In this document: positions 18,529-27,453 of the stretch, piece by piece
How positions within the stretch are numbered: the first letter of the stretch is position 1
How the letters are laid out: the number at the start of each line of letters is the position of its first letter
DNA from: UBA2705 sp963977105
Lineage (GTDB): Bacteria; Pseudomonadota; Alphaproteobacteria; Micavibrionales; Micavibrionaceae
Assembly (NCBI GenBank): GCA_963977105.1
Contig: CAXBNI010000004.1
Span: forward strand, 1-64,000
Length of the DNA: 64,000 nt
Direction of reading: 5' to 3'
Notes under the pieces: generated by a model
Databases searched by the model: none
What the model was told of the DNA's origin: nothing
Seen by the model: only the letters and a program-made list of their open reading frames with translations
Program-made: the position numbers and the translations under genes

Positions 18529-21456
18529 TTAGCGCAAGGCTGCGGGCTCTTTTAATAAATGTAGGATTTTCTTTTCCTGATAGCTTTGCGGGCGCATGAA
18601 ACTTGTCTTACCTGTCTCTCCTATTTCGCGCACAGGCTCTAACCTTGTCCGCGTAGCTAATATTCCGACTGGTGCGTTAATCACATTCGCCGAAGCATAG
18701 AGCGACTGCGTTATTCTGAACGCTGCCTCACTTAAGGCGACATTGGGCGCTTCATCAAATTTACGCGTGCGGTAACATTCAATCACGCGTGCGAATTCGG
18801 CGTTTCTATCACGCTGTGCGACCTGCACCGCAAGGTCAGGCCATAGTTTCTTAAGGGCGTCACCATGACGCATGTTTTTCTTGGCGGTTTGCCCAGATAC
18901 CATGCCATATGTCAGTTTTTCCGCCATCAAAAAATATTCTTCAAGAAAAGCGAGCGTTACTTCAGGCGCATTAGCGTGGAGCGTTGGCTTTGATGAAAAT
19001 TTTTCCGCCAGCTTCGCCACCTGTTTTTTGCTTGGCCTATCAATGCCGATTAAAAGCGGCCACGCAATGTCGAAGTCTGCCATTGCGACAACGTTCGCCG
19101 TCGCCCGTGCCGCATCGCGATGGATTTTATGGGCGCGGTATAAATGATGTAGCGCGTCGCCATATTTAAGCGGGTTGGCACAGGCTGTACCGTGGCTCTG
19201 TACCGCTTCCATCGCCTCAACAAGGCCAAGAACGGAAAAAACAGGTAAGCAGGCATGGGCGCTCAGGCGTTCACCAGAAATGGCGCGCCCTTCCAATGCT
19301 TTCGGGTTATCACCCTTCGCTTCGGCAGGTGTGATACCGGGGCCGACATGTTTTTCGCCGCGTTTCGCAGGGCGGGAGCTTACATTCCCCGCTTTCATTG
19401 CCAGCCAAGGCGCCGCGACAAGTAATTCATCAATCGCAGGGTTATTCTTCGTCAGCGCGTCAAACGCCGTGCCTGCTGTCTTGGCATAAAGCCATGCATC
19501 CGCACGTGCATATTGGCGGTTCGCGTGTTTGGAAAAACGCGGTGGGCGCATTTCGCCCTGTATCCCTGCTTTGGTATAAAGGTTTTGCGCCGCAAAGGCC
19601 TCAAGGCTGCCAATCGCGACTTTGCCCGGACAAAATAATATCGATTGCTGCTGCCCTTGAATGGTTAGGGTCGATGGCCCAATATCCGTCACTCGTGCAT
19701 CTGCCGCCGCGCGTCCATGAACGGCAGGAATCTCCGTCACTCGTCCGCCACCGCGCTGCAAAGCATGCCCTCCGCCATTTTTAATGGAGATCAGCACAGC
19801 TTCTAATTCTTTATGCTTACGCTTCATCAAATCTGCAATCCGGTATATTTCAACTGCCGCTTCATATTGCGCATATTCTGCTTCGCCGCGCCCGTCTTGA
19901 CGTGTGGTGTCACTTTTGGCAATCATCGCGATCAGCTTTTTACGGCTGGCGACATGCCCCCTGAACACAGGATTTTCTAATAAAGTCTCCAAAGTATGAC
20001 CAATACTGACCAAATCCGCCACGGATTCAGACAGGATCACTAAGTCAATCCGGCTATGTTCATCGCCAATATGATTGCCTGTAATTTTTAACAGCAACAA
20101 AGCCGCAAGCGCATGGGCTGGATGCGTGGTTTCTGCGACGATGAGCTTTTCACACATATCTGGATTTTCACCAATCACCCGTAGGCGGCCTAGAATCCGC
20201 ATTGCCGTTTCTTCGCCTTTAATGTCAGCCAAAGCTTGCGCGTTGAGCTTATCCATGACGCTTTCATCTTCTAACCATTTAGACAGACGGTAGCCTTGCT
20301 CATCAAGGCTAAGGGCTGAGAACTCTGCTTTACTCATCAGCCCGCCTTCGTGGAAAACAACCGCTGCAGTCTCCATAATATCTAAGGCGTTATGACGTAT
20401 ATCGACCTTACCGAAGCCACGACCAAAGCAGCGTATGAGATAAGCCAGATCCCCCAGCGCTGTCGCTGTCTCTTTATCTGTCACTTCTTGCGCTAAGGCT
20501 TCGGCGCGCAGTGAAAATGATTCCGTTTTCCCTGTTGTCACCGTTTGCACCTCATGGATAAGCGCTTCAATGGCGCATAGAACGGGCGCAGCAGCGCCGC
20601 CATGTTTCGCCACGCCCATTAAAGCTGCCCCAGTTTGCGCGTAACGTGCGGCGATCCTGCGGCGGTGTAGTGCTATGCCATCTTCTAAAACCTGCGCCGT
20701 CATGTTTTTATTGCCATCACCATCGCCAAGCGTCCACACACATGGGCGGATCAAGGCTTTTCTGATCTGCACCCCCTCAGCGGCATAGCCATGTTTTTCT
20801 AATGCGCGCTCAAATAATGTTTTGAGGCCGATGGCGCTATCATATAATACATCTAATGTTCCAAGGGTTTCTTCGGCTTCTTCTAATGGCGTTTTATGCG
20901 GCCCTGCAATCGGTGTGTCACGTATAACGACCAACGCGGCCCTAAGGTCGCTAGGTGTTGCCTGCGGGTCTGTAATAACGCCAGCGAGCTTCGTTTGCGC
21001 CAAAGTATAAGCAAGGCTCGCGGGGTTTGTCGGGTGTCCTGTTAGGCTAAACCATGCCTGCGCGTTTTCATTGATGAATTTTTGCATTTGCGCAGGCGTA
21101 ACCCCGCCTTCGCGAAAACGTTCAATCACAAATTCAATCGACCCTGCATTAGTGGCCTTTAGTGCGTTATGCGCCCAGACAACTTCCGTTGTCGCGATAA
21201 CCCTTGCCATACGTGCCAGTTGATTTATTTTTGCATCATTTGCCGACAAAGCAAGTTGCTGCTTTTCATCAAGCCCTTGCCAAAAAGCGATATATGCACG
21301 CATACGCGCCGCTTTATCATCGCCGCTCTGTATCGTGTTTTTCTGCTGCACAAGCACGGCGGCCTGCGAATCAGACTGCGCCAGGACCTCTAAATAAAGG
21401 TCTGTTAACCTGCCAACAAGCCATGTCACATAACTATCTGATCCATTTTTCTTCAT
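18529..21456 (-). CDS. Divergent phosphoenolpyruvate carboxylase-like protein
   Basis: A 975-residue homologue of PEP carboxylase, which makes oxaloacetate from PEP and bicarbonate. Recognisable family blocks are LTGHPTN (His141, for LTAHPTE), LGDGDGNKN (244-251, for GGDRDGNPN), KVDIRHN (for the DIRQ block), KSDTTRQDG (514-522, for YSDSxKDxG, Lys to Arg), RVTDIG/TIQGQQQ and SSRPAKR. The catalytic loop FHGRGG reads ISIKNGGGHALQRGGG (556-571): in an ungapped alignment the essential His is Asn560 and the Arg is Gly562. The usual C-terminal RNTG end is absent; the protein ends in EPAALR. It is full-length with no break, so it is maintained, but it may not be a normal PEP carboxylase. No gene symbol is given for that reason. 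Confidence 0.8.
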   Translation of the reverse strand: MKKNGSDSYVTWLVGRLTDLYLEVLAQSDSQAAVLVQQKNTIQSGDDKAARMRAYIAFWQGLDEKQQLALSANDAKINQLARMARVIATTEVVWAHNALKATNAGSIEFVIERFREGGVTPAQMQKFINENAQAWFSLTGHPTNPASLAYTLAQTKLAGVITDPQATPSDLRAALVVIRDTPIAGPHKTPLEEAEETLGTLDVLYDSAIGLKTLFERALEKHGYAAEGVQIRKALIRPCVWTLGDGDGNKNMTAQVLEDGIALHRRRIAARYAQTGAALMGVAKHGGAAAPVLCAIEALIHEVQTVTTGKTESFSLRAEALAQEVTDKETATALGDLAYLIRCFGRGFGKVDIRHNALDIMETAAVVFHEGGLMSKAEFSALSLDEQGYRLSKWLEDESVMDKLNAQALADIKGEETAMRILGRLRVIGENPDMCEKLIVAETTHPAHALAALLLLKITGNHIGDEHSRIDLVILSESVADLVSIGHTLETLLENPVFRGHVASRKKLIAMIAKSDTTRQDGRGEAEYAQYEAAVEIYRIADLMKRKHKELEAVLISIKNGGGHALQRGGGRVTEIPAVHGRAAADARVTDIGPSTLTIQGQQQSILFCPGKVAIGSLEAFAAQNLYTKAGIQGEMRPPRFSKHANRQYARADAWLYAKTAGTAFDALTKNNPAIDELLVAAPWLAMKAGNVSSRPAKRGEKHVGPGITPAEAKGDNPKALEGRAISGERLSAHACLPVFSVLGLVEAMEAVQSHGTACANPLKYGDALHHLYRAHKIHRDAARATANVVAMADFDIAWPLLIGIDRPSKKQVAKLAEKFSSKPTLHANAPEVTLAFLEEYFLMAEKLTYGMVSGQTAKKNMRHGDALKKLWPDLAVQVAQRDRNAEFARVIECYRTRKFDEAPNVALSEAAFRITQSLYASANVINAPVGILATRTRLEPVREIGETGKTSFMRPQSYQEKKILHLLKEPAALR

Positions 21457-21606
21457 ACGATACGCTTCTCTTTATACTAAAACATTCTTACTGCAGTATA
21501 GCTTAGCATAAAGACCATAGAGATATTTTTTATTAACACTCGGTTTGCATTTGACATAACCGTGCATAATGTTATATGCTTATGCTTTAACCCCCACAAG
21601 CCACGT

Positions 21607-21635
21607 TTGGGCTTACTTACTTATTATGCTACAAT
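21607..21635 (+). promoter_or_regulatory. Sigma-70-type promoter
   Basis: TTGGGC (21607-21612), a 17-base spacer, then TACAAT (21630-21635), 58 bases before the ATG at 21694. A second candidate, TTGACA-N16-TATATG (21551-21578), lies further upstream. Confidence 0.5.
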
Positions 21636-21693
21636 AAGCTTTATACGAAAGTATCCGCTAAAAAAATTTATACCGTAGAGAGAAGGCAATTCA

Positions 21694-22185
21694 ATGGCTG
21701 TTTTAGGCTCGTTCCGCGATGAAGTTGATGTAAAAAAAGCGATCTCAATGCTTACAGATCACTGCAAAACAGGCAGCGTATATTTAATGTGTAAAAAGCC
21801 ATTATCGGAAGACGTCTTAGGCGGTGCCCTTCTTGATTACGATCATGTCTACGTTAAAGAGAACCTGCTGCAAAGCTATCCGTTACTTAAGTTGAAAATT
21901 CTTTATAAAAAATTTAAATTTCTCCTCTTACCGGCCATCATGACGCTGAGCGCTTTTTTATCCCTGATACAGTTTTCTAGTGCCGCTTCTGCCGCCTTGC
22001 TGACAGCTGTTATTGGCCTGAGCGCTTTTTCCTTCGCATTGAGTATGCAGCAGTTAAAAAAACCACAGCACACATATGAGCACATACAAAAGCGTCAGCC
22101 GATTGTTGTTGTTGATGGCGTCAAAGACAAACGCGTATTGCACATTATGCAGAGCCATAATGTTGCCGACATTATCGTTGCATAA
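21694..22185 (+). CDS. Small two-helix membrane protein, unknown
   Basis: A 163-residue protein I cannot assign firmly. The N-terminal 50 residues (AVLGSFRDEVDVKKAISML) resemble the alpha/beta segment seen at the start of YflT/17M-like general stress proteins, followed by two adjacent transmembrane helices at about 75-92 and 97-115 and a soluble tail rich in Val/Lys. AGAGAAGG precedes ATG 21694. It stands alone between divergent ppc-like and convergent EamA genes. Its promoter looks like sigma-70 and not EcfG type. Confidence 0.75.
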   Translation: MAVLGSFRDEVDVKKAISMLTDHCKTGSVYLMCKKPLSEDVLGGALLDYDHVYVKENLLQSYPLLKLKILYKKFKFLLLPAIMTLSAFLSLIQFSSAASAALLTAVIGLSAFSFALSMQQLKKPQHTYEHIQKRQPIVVVDGVKDKRVLHIMQSHNVADIIVA

Positions 22186-22194
22186 CAGCATTTT

Positions 22195-23058
22195 TTAATG
22201 CGAGCCAAGTAAGATAACAAGCGCTGCCGCGCCAAGTATCAAGCCAGCAACCGGACTTGCATCATCATCAATTTTTCGTATTTTATAGTAAATCAGGAAC
22301 CATAACGGCGCCAACCCCGTAATCACGCCGACATAAGCTGGATTTGGCGTCAAGATCACAGCCAAGCAGAAAAAGAACCAAGAAAATGTATGGGAGAGGG
22401 CAACATAGGCAGATGCTTTGAAAACAATTTTTTTCGGCAAGCTGGACGCCTTCTTCATGCCGTAATATACAGGCACAGACAGCAAGAACATCAACACATT
22501 GCATAAGAAAACAAAGTTTAAAGAAATACCGAGCATGTTGTCGCCTTGCTCAAGCGCAATTTTGCTAATAACGGCCATAATCGAATAAAGTACCGCGATT
22601 GGAATAACAGCAAGTAATGCAGACCAACCTGCGTCATTTTTTCGAATACTTTGCAGGCCAAAAAAGAACAGCAGAAAACCCGCACCGACCAATGCAGCCT
22701 TTTCTGGCTGTCCAAAAAAGAATGCGCGTTGTTCAGGGCTAAGCGCGAACCACATCATAAAGGTCAGCATAATCGCTATCGGCTGGTGCAAACACGCTAT
22801 ACGGCCATTTTTCTTAGCGGATAGATTGTATTGCGCCATCATACACACAACGCTGATCGATGATTCTAATAGCAAGACAAGATAGTATTCTGGAATTCGC
22901 GGCCATTCCATTAACGGTATAAGCGGCAGCAGTAATATAACGGCAAACAAAGAGCGAAAAGTATTCAGCTCAAAGCCATCGATTTTGAAATGCTTGTTTA
23001 ACTCGCTTTGTACACAATATGCTAGCCCCGCCAAGAGCGAAAAAAATACCCAAATCAT
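22195..23058 (-). CDS. EamA/DMT-family inner-membrane transporter
   Basis: A 287-residue protein of about ten hydrophobic helices in two halves, with short loops and Lys/Arg-rich cytosolic turns, as in the drug/metabolite transporter (EamA) superfamily. The start MIWVFFSLLAGLAYC runs straight into helix 1. Substrates of this superfamily vary widely (amino acids, nucleotide sugars, other metabolites) and cannot be told from the sequence. It lies downstream of the CHASE-kinase gene on the same strand with a 67-base gap, so co-transcription is possible. Confidence 0.8.
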   Translation of the reverse strand: MIWVFFSLLAGLAYCVQSELNKHFKIDGFELNTFRSLFAVILLLPLIPLMEWPRIPEYYLVLLLESSISVVCMMAQYNLSAKKNGRIACLHQPIAIMLTFMMWFALSPEQRAFFFGQPEKAALVGAGFLLFFFGLQSIRKNDAGWSALLAVIPIAVLYSIMAVISKIALEQGDNMLGISLNFVFLCNVLMFLLSVPVYYGMKKASSLPKKIVFKASAYVALSHTFSWFFFCLAVILTPNPAYVGVITGLAPLWFLIYYKIRKIDDDASPVAGLILGAAALVILLGSH

Positions 23059-23125
23059 TCTTCAATACTGTCCTTAGCTTCTTCAATTGTCAATGCAGGC
23101 AAAACGCTTCGGGCGAAACTGATGC

Positions 23126-24907
23126 TTAATCAGGCAGAGTCACTATAAATGACGAGCCATCATCCGTCGCTTTATATTGTATCTCAGCGCCCATTTTCGT
23201 GATGCTTTTTTTAACAATATACAAGCCAAGCCCACTGCCAAAGGACGTCCGAGGGTGGAACCTTTTAAACATTGCAAACAAATCATCTTGGTGTTGTTCA
23301 GGTACGCCGATACCGTTATCTTCAAACACCAATTGGCTGCTGCCTTCTACGCGGCGGTAAGACACCCGTAAATATGGTGCATCGATTGTTCTGTCTTGGT
23401 ATTTCACAGCGTTTGAAATCAAATTATCAGCCACAGTTTTAAAGCATTGCGCCTTAGTTGACACCGTAAGGTCAGCAGGGATATTAACATCTACTTTTAA
23501 ACGCTCATACCCTTCTATAATGGATGCGGCATCTAAAGATTCTGCAATAAAATCTTTAACCGTAAGTGTCACATTATCCTCTTGGGCATTGGCGATCTTA
23601 GTCAAGTTGAGGATCTCATCAATTAATATTTCAAGCTTCCCCAGCGCGTTATACGCCATATTGAGGCTCGTTACCGCCCTTTCAGGCGCGTCTGTTTTAT
23701 CGAGCATCTTCGTGACCATATCAATTAATTGTCGAGACGAAATAACGGGCGCCCTTAAATCATGGGATGTTCTATACGCAAACTCTTCTAACTCTTCATT
23801 CGCGACCTGCAAAGACAGCGCTTTTTGTTTGTAGCCTTCATTCATGCGCATCGCAAAGCTGACTGCTTTTTTGTTTGCGCGCACCAAAAGCAAGAATATT
23901 GTGATGAGTAGCGCTTCTATTGCGCCGCCAATCAACAAAACATAGAGGGATTTATGCGAAATGTTTAGCTTGTCGAACGCTTCATTGCTCACGACTTTGA
24001 ATGACCATGTTCGACCATACATAGAAACTTGCTTCGTCACGGCATATTTCACGTGTGCGGGGTCGATATTTTCGGCAAGCTCTGAATAGAGAACAATATC
24101 CCCATCGCAGATTTGTATGCTCACTTGGCGTGCGTTTTCCCTTAACGTACCCGCAATAAGGTTTTTGAAAATGAACGGCGCGTATACGGCGCCCAGTATG
24201 CGCTGCCTTCTTTGTGCCAGCGTATCTAAAGGCGCGCTGCCTGCATAAAAAGGTACATAAAACAAGAAACCTGGCGTACTTTCATTGTCTTGCACCAAGG
24301 TAATCGGCTCTGTAACTTGCGAAGTGCCCGTGTCCCTTGCTTTTTTTATCGCATTATAACGGTTTAGTTCATGTGCCATATCAAGACCGACCGCCTTCAT
24401 ATTGATCTCTTCTGGTTCAATATACGTTATTGGCCAATATTCTAATTCTTGGTGCTGGGGGTGGATATTATATTCGGGGCGCGCCTTACGCTCACGCGCT
24501 AAGTAATTTGGCAGCGCTGCAGGCTGAACGTTATATATCACGCCGATGCCGTTAATACCTGGGTATTTATTACTGATATGAAAATCTTTGCTGTATTTTT
24601 TCCAATGCATATAATCTGTATGATCATCATTGGCTTTGATCGCCGATTTGGCTGAAGAAAGCGCCATCTCGTATTTTTCCATGCGCTCTTTCACAAGGTC
24701 AACAACCCTTGAGGATTGTTCCTCGAACTGGACATAGGCCCTGCGTTCTTCTTGATGATTCGTGTTATAGGATGCGTACAATGTTATGCATGCAGAACAC
24801 AGAATAATAAGCCAGTGATACCAATGCAGTGTCGTACCTGACTGTATTTTGGCCGCTTCTTCTTCAAGGTCATGGGAGATGCCTATTTCAGGATTATGCA
24901 TGTGCAT
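23126..24907 (-). CDS. CHASE-domain sensor histidine kinase
   Basis: Membrane sensor kinase of 593 residues. One transmembrane helix at about 30-47, an extracytoplasmic CHASE-type domain (about 80-280, with GINGIGVIYNV and GFLFYVPFY), a second helix at about 325-345, a HisKA domain with the phospho-accepting His in SHDLRAP, and a HATPase domain with N-box NLISNAVKYQD, G1 DNGIGV and G2 GSGLGLYIVKK. CHASE domains usually sense small extracellular ligands. The next gene upstream is a single-domain receiver, a plausible phospho-acceptor. The start could be Met1 or Met3; neither has a strong ribosome site. Confidence 0.9.
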   Translation of the reverse strand: MHMHNPEIGISHDLEEEAAKIQSGTTLHWYHWLIILCSACITLYASYNTNHQEERRAYVQFEEQSSRVVDLVKERMEKYEMALSSAKSAIKANDDHTDYMHWKKYSKDFHISNKYPGINGIGVIYNVQPAALPNYLARERKARPEYNIHPQHQELEYWPITYIEPEEINMKAVGLDMAHELNRYNAIKKARDTGTSQVTEPITLVQDNESTPGFLFYVPFYAGSAPLDTLAQRRQRILGAVYAPFIFKNLIAGTLRENARQVSIQICDGDIVLYSELAENIDPAHVKYAVTKQVSMYGRTWSFKVVSNEAFDKLNISHKSLYVLLIGGAIEALLITIFLLLVRANKKAVSFAMRMNEGYKQKALSLQVANEELEEFAYRTSHDLRAPVISSRQLIDMVTKMLDKTDAPERAVTSLNMAYNALGKLEILIDEILNLTKIANAQEDNVTLTVKDFIAESLDAASIIEGYERLKVDVNIPADLTVSTKAQCFKTVADNLISNAVKYQDRTIDAPYLRVSYRRVEGSSQLVFEDNGIGVPEQHQDDLFAMFKRFHPRTSFGSGLGLYIVKKSITKMGAEIQYKATDDGSSFIVTLPD

Positions 24908-25012
24908 CTTTCATAACAATTACAACAACATTACGTGATTATAGGCCGCAATGGTGATAAAAATCAATCTTGTCTTTTTTAAAGCGTGAGCTGAAATGTG
25001 GCTTAGGATTGT

Positions 25013-25435
25013 TTAGCTATGAAGGTGACGTGGCGCCACCTGCTTTGACCTGCACGCCTCAGGAGCAAGTGCACCAATCAGCCCTGCAATATCGTTTTCA
25101 CTCAAGGGCTTCGTTATATAGTCGGCAACACTATTAAACTCTTTGCATTTTGCAATGTCATCATTTCGGCTAGATGAAGACAAAATCACAATATTTTTAT
25201 CCAGTATAGATTCCTGCTTATTCTCCTCAAGGAAAGTAAAACCATCCATACCAGGCATGTTTAAGTCCAGAAGCGTAATGTGCGGTAGCGTGTCTAATGA
25301 CTTAAGAAGGTCAATCGCTTCCTGCCCATCATACGCCTCTAAAATTATGGCGTCAGACTGCACATTTTGAATTAATGATTTTGCGACGAACCGTGAAATA
25401 TCACAGTCATCAACAATTAATATACATATAGACAT
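25013..25435 (-). CDS. CheY-like single-domain response regulator
   Basis: A 140-residue stand-alone receiver. Acidic pocket D9/D10 (IVDDCD), phospho-acceptor Asp57 (ITLLDLNMPGMDG), the Ser of ILSSSSR and the Lys of YITKPL are all in place, so it should be phosphorylatable. There is no output domain. I chose ATG 25435 because AAGGAGAAGG lies just upstream; an in-frame start 30 bases earlier lacks one. It is transcribed toward the CHASE kinase, 105 bases ahead of it, which suggests a cognate pair. Confidence 0.9.
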   Translation of the reverse strand: MSICILIVDDCDISRFVAKSLIQNVQSDAIILEAYDGQEAIDLLKSLDTLPHITLLDLNMPGMDGFTFLEENKQESILDKNIVILSSSSRNDDIAKCKEFNSVADYITKPLSENDIAGLIGALAPEACRSKQVAPRHLHS

Positions 25436-25481
25436 TGCCTTCTCCTTTTCCACCCTTGCGAGCAAGACCAGAACTCATCAC

Positions 25482-25610
25482 CTACCTTAAATTATACATA
25501 AAATAGGCGCTGGCGACAAAACCTATTAAGCTTATGGATACAATCAAAAGGATAGGTATAGCCAGATAGAAATACAGGAAATCGGGCATAAAAACCACAG
25601 CAAGCTTCAT
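25482..25610 (-). CDS. Possible 42-residue membrane peptide
   Basis: An ORF too short for usual callers: 42 residues starting MKLAVVFMPDF, with one strongly hydrophobic helix and a short basic end (YNLR). It occupies the gap between the PH-domain gene and the receiver gene, same strand as both, 32 bases after the PH gene. No clear Shine-Dalgarno precedes the ATG, which argues against it. Other small stress-associated membrane proteins in this region make it worth listing. Confidence 0.35.
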   Translation of the reverse strand: MKLAVVFMPDFLYFYLAIPILLIVSISLIGFVASAYFMYNLR

Positions 25611-25642
25611 AACGTGCCGGTGCGCTTTGTGTTCTTCCTTTG

Positions 25643-26110
25643 TTATTCTGCAGACTTGTAATCTTGGTTATTGCGCTCAATACATTTTTCAAGGTCAATC
25701 ACAAAAAGATCCGCATTTCTGATCATTGTCACAGAGATGTTCAAGCTGCCAATACCGCCAATATGTACGGTAGAAAAGCCAAAGATACGGCCAAGGAGAG
25801 GCTCTTCCACATAAGCATTTTCAATACGTTCAAAGTTAATGACAACCCAGTCCCGTGAGAAAAAGCCATGACGTACAATGACCTTTTTATCCGTCAGGAT
25901 TAACTTCGTTGTTTTATAATGAATTAACGCCGCAATAATAGGCACCAAAGCCATAAGCCAGATTGTCGCCATCATAATAGGGTGAAACAACGCTGCTAAC
26001 GCCCCTATAATCACATAAACAAACGGGAAAAAGAATATTGCCGCGTGCACTAAACTGATACGGATAACCGTTTCGTTATCATCTAATAAATGTTTAAAAT
26101 GTTTAATCAT
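25643..26110 (-). CDS. PH-domain (YdbS/YdbT-like) membrane protein
   Basis: A 155-residue protein with two transmembrane helices (about 22-43 and 46-63), then a bacterial PH-like domain (YKTTKLILTDKKVIVRHGFF, GRIFGFSTVHIGG, IRNADLFVIDLEKCI), the arrangement of the YdbS/bPH2 family. I chose ATG 26110 (MIKHFKHLL) over an upstream in-frame start because the latter would overlap an EcfG-type promoter that ends 23 bases before 26110. Probably a general-stress envelope protein. Confidence 0.85.
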   Translation of the reverse strand: MIKHFKHLLDDNETVIRISLVHAAIFFFPFVYVIIGALAALFHPIMMATIWLMALVPIIAALIHYKTTKLILTDKKVIVRHGFFSRDWVVINFERIENAYVEEPLLGRIFGFSTVHIGGIGSLNISVTMIRNADLFVIDLEKCIERNNQDYKSAE

Positions 26111-26132
26111 AATATTTTCCTTCCATAACACA

Positions 26133-26158
26133 TACGCATGTGAGCGCATATTCGTTCC
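26133..26158 (-). promoter_or_regulatory. EcfG-type promoter for the PH-domain gene
   Basis: On the minus strand GGAAC (26154-26158), 17 bases, CGTA (26133-26136), 23 bases before the chosen ATG. Confidence 0.75.
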
Positions 26159-26168
26159 AAAATAATAT

Positions 26169-26200
26169 AGAGAAAGCCCCACCAATGAATGGCGGGGCTA
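26169..26200 (-). terminator. Probable terminator hairpin
   Basis: AGCCCC (26175-26180) pairs with GGGGCT (26194-26199); on the minus strand a short TTCTCT tract follows. It would end transcription of the gene at 26251-26487 before the PH-gene promoter. The T-tract is weak. Confidence 0.5.
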
Positions 26201-26250
26201 AAGCGCGTAGTGTGTGGGTGGGTTCGCGCTTGTTCTCTATTATCTAATAA

Positions 26251-26487
26251 TTATCTAATATCTATACGATCAAATTTTCCTACTTCACATTGGGCTTGTG
26301 CTATTAAATCATTCAGGTCGAGTACGAGGCCTAAAATATAAGGGTCGACGTCATCCTCAATGTTATTTGTTTCTATGACGAGAACATCTTCGCGTGTCTG
26401 CCCAAAGCTGCTTTTTAAATATACGTCCGAAATTGCTGGATGCGTTATACCTGATACTTTAGTTGGCATTAAGTTCATATGGTTCAT
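26251..26487 (-). CDS. Small conserved-looking hypothetical protein
   Basis: A 78-residue soluble, acidic protein of unknown function (for example REDVLVIETNNIEDDVDPY). No motif recognised. Translation may begin at Met1 or at Met4, which has AGAG nine bases upstream. It is flanked by a hairpin terminator downstream. Upstream, a GAAAC-N16-CGTT element (26539-26563 region) resembles, but does not match, the stress promoter consensus. An overlapping plus-strand ORF (26360-26626) is judged a shadow. Confidence 0.6.
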   Translation of the reverse strand: MNHMNLMPTKVSGITHPAISDVYLKSSFGQTREDVLVIETNNIEDDVDPYILGLVLDLNDLIAQAQCEVGKFDRIDIR

Positions 26488-26606
26488 CTCTTTGTTCCCA
26501 TTTATTGTTTGTGTTATTTCATCATACGAAGCAGATGTAACGCCAAAATGTCGCGTATGTTTCTGTTGTGAAAAACTTTGTATCTGTCTTGTAACGTCTC
26601 GCCGAC

Positions 26607-26632
26607 GGAACTTTACCTATATATAAAGCGTA
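26607..26632 (+). promoter_or_regulatory. EcfG-type promoter for PRC-barrel gene
   Basis: GGAAC (26607-26611), 17 bases, CGTA (26629-26632), 38 bases before ATG 26671. Confidence 0.8.
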
Positions 26633-26670
26633 TGCCTGTTGCGGATTAATCATAATATAAGGAACGATTC

Positions 26671-27402
26671 ATGAAGAAAACGAAATCCACAGGGCCTGGT
26701 CTTTTATCACTTGTTGTCTACGGGCTTATTGGTTATGCAGGCTATCAAGCCTACACGCATTTTAAGGGCGGCAGCACTGACGGCGGCAGCGCCATATCAA
26801 CGCAAGCACCTACGGCGGGCAGTCAAGTCATGCATAGTATCGACAAACGATACGATGCTAAGATTGCTTCTATCCCCGATGATGGGCTATCACGCAGCTT
26901 GGATGACTTTATAGGGATTGACGTTTTTGGCGAAGATGAAAGCTACCTCGGCCGCATAGATAAAGTGTATGTTGATACACGTAGCGGACAAATAAATTTC
27001 ATTTCTATCGTTCAAGAAAAGAGTTCTTTTCGAGAAGCAGACGATACACATTATATATATCCGATATCGTCATTTTCTCAAATTGACGCCGCACAAGCCG
27101 CGATACTTAAAAAAGATGCTCAAATTGAGACCGCAGAAGAACAGTATATAAAAAGCCTAGAGCTCTCACAGATTATGGGTGCGGACGTCCTTAATGAAAA
27201 TGATCAACGTATAGGGGCCGTGCAAAGCGTCGCCATTGACCATGAGTTTAATATCGGTCATTACGTTGTACAAACCACGGTGATCGACCCTGTGTCAGGG
27301 ACAAATATTTTATTATTACCTTTTCAGCATGCTATGATTACCCCTCTAACCGTTGGATTAGGCCTGAAGATTCAAGCTAACCAAAACGACGAATCTTTAT
27401 GA
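26671..27402 (+). CDS. Membrane-anchored PRC-barrel protein
   Basis: A 243-residue protein with one N-terminal transmembrane helix (about 12-30), a linker and two PRC-barrel-like halves: FIGIDVFGEDESYLGRID with GQINFISIV near 80-115, and IMGADVLNENDQRIGAV near 168-185. PRC-barrels are small beta domains found in RimM, photosynthetic reaction centre H and many stress proteins. It has its own EcfG-type promoter and AAGGA before the ATG. A second PRC-barrel gene with such a promoter lies at 30654-31517, so both are probably members of one stress regulon. Confidence 0.85.
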   Translation: MKKTKSTGPGLLSLVVYGLIGYAGYQAYTHFKGGSTDGGSAISTQAPTAGSQVMHSIDKRYDAKIASIPDDGLSRSLDDFIGIDVFGEDESYLGRIDKVYVDTRSGQINFISIVQEKSSFREADDTHYIYPISSFSQIDAAQAAILKKDAQIETAEEQYIKSLELSQIMGADVLNENDQRIGAVQSVAIDHEFNIGHYVVQTTVIDPVSGTNILLLPFQHAMITPLTVGLGLKIQANQNDESL

Positions 27403-27453
27403 TAACGGTTCTCAACGGCACAAAACGCACCAAAACAAGGAACATGAAACCAA

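Noticed and set aside
26360..26626. 88-codon plus-strand ORF
   Set aside because: Overlaps the better-supported minus-strand gene at 26251-26487 and runs over the EcfG-type promoter of the PRC-barrel gene.
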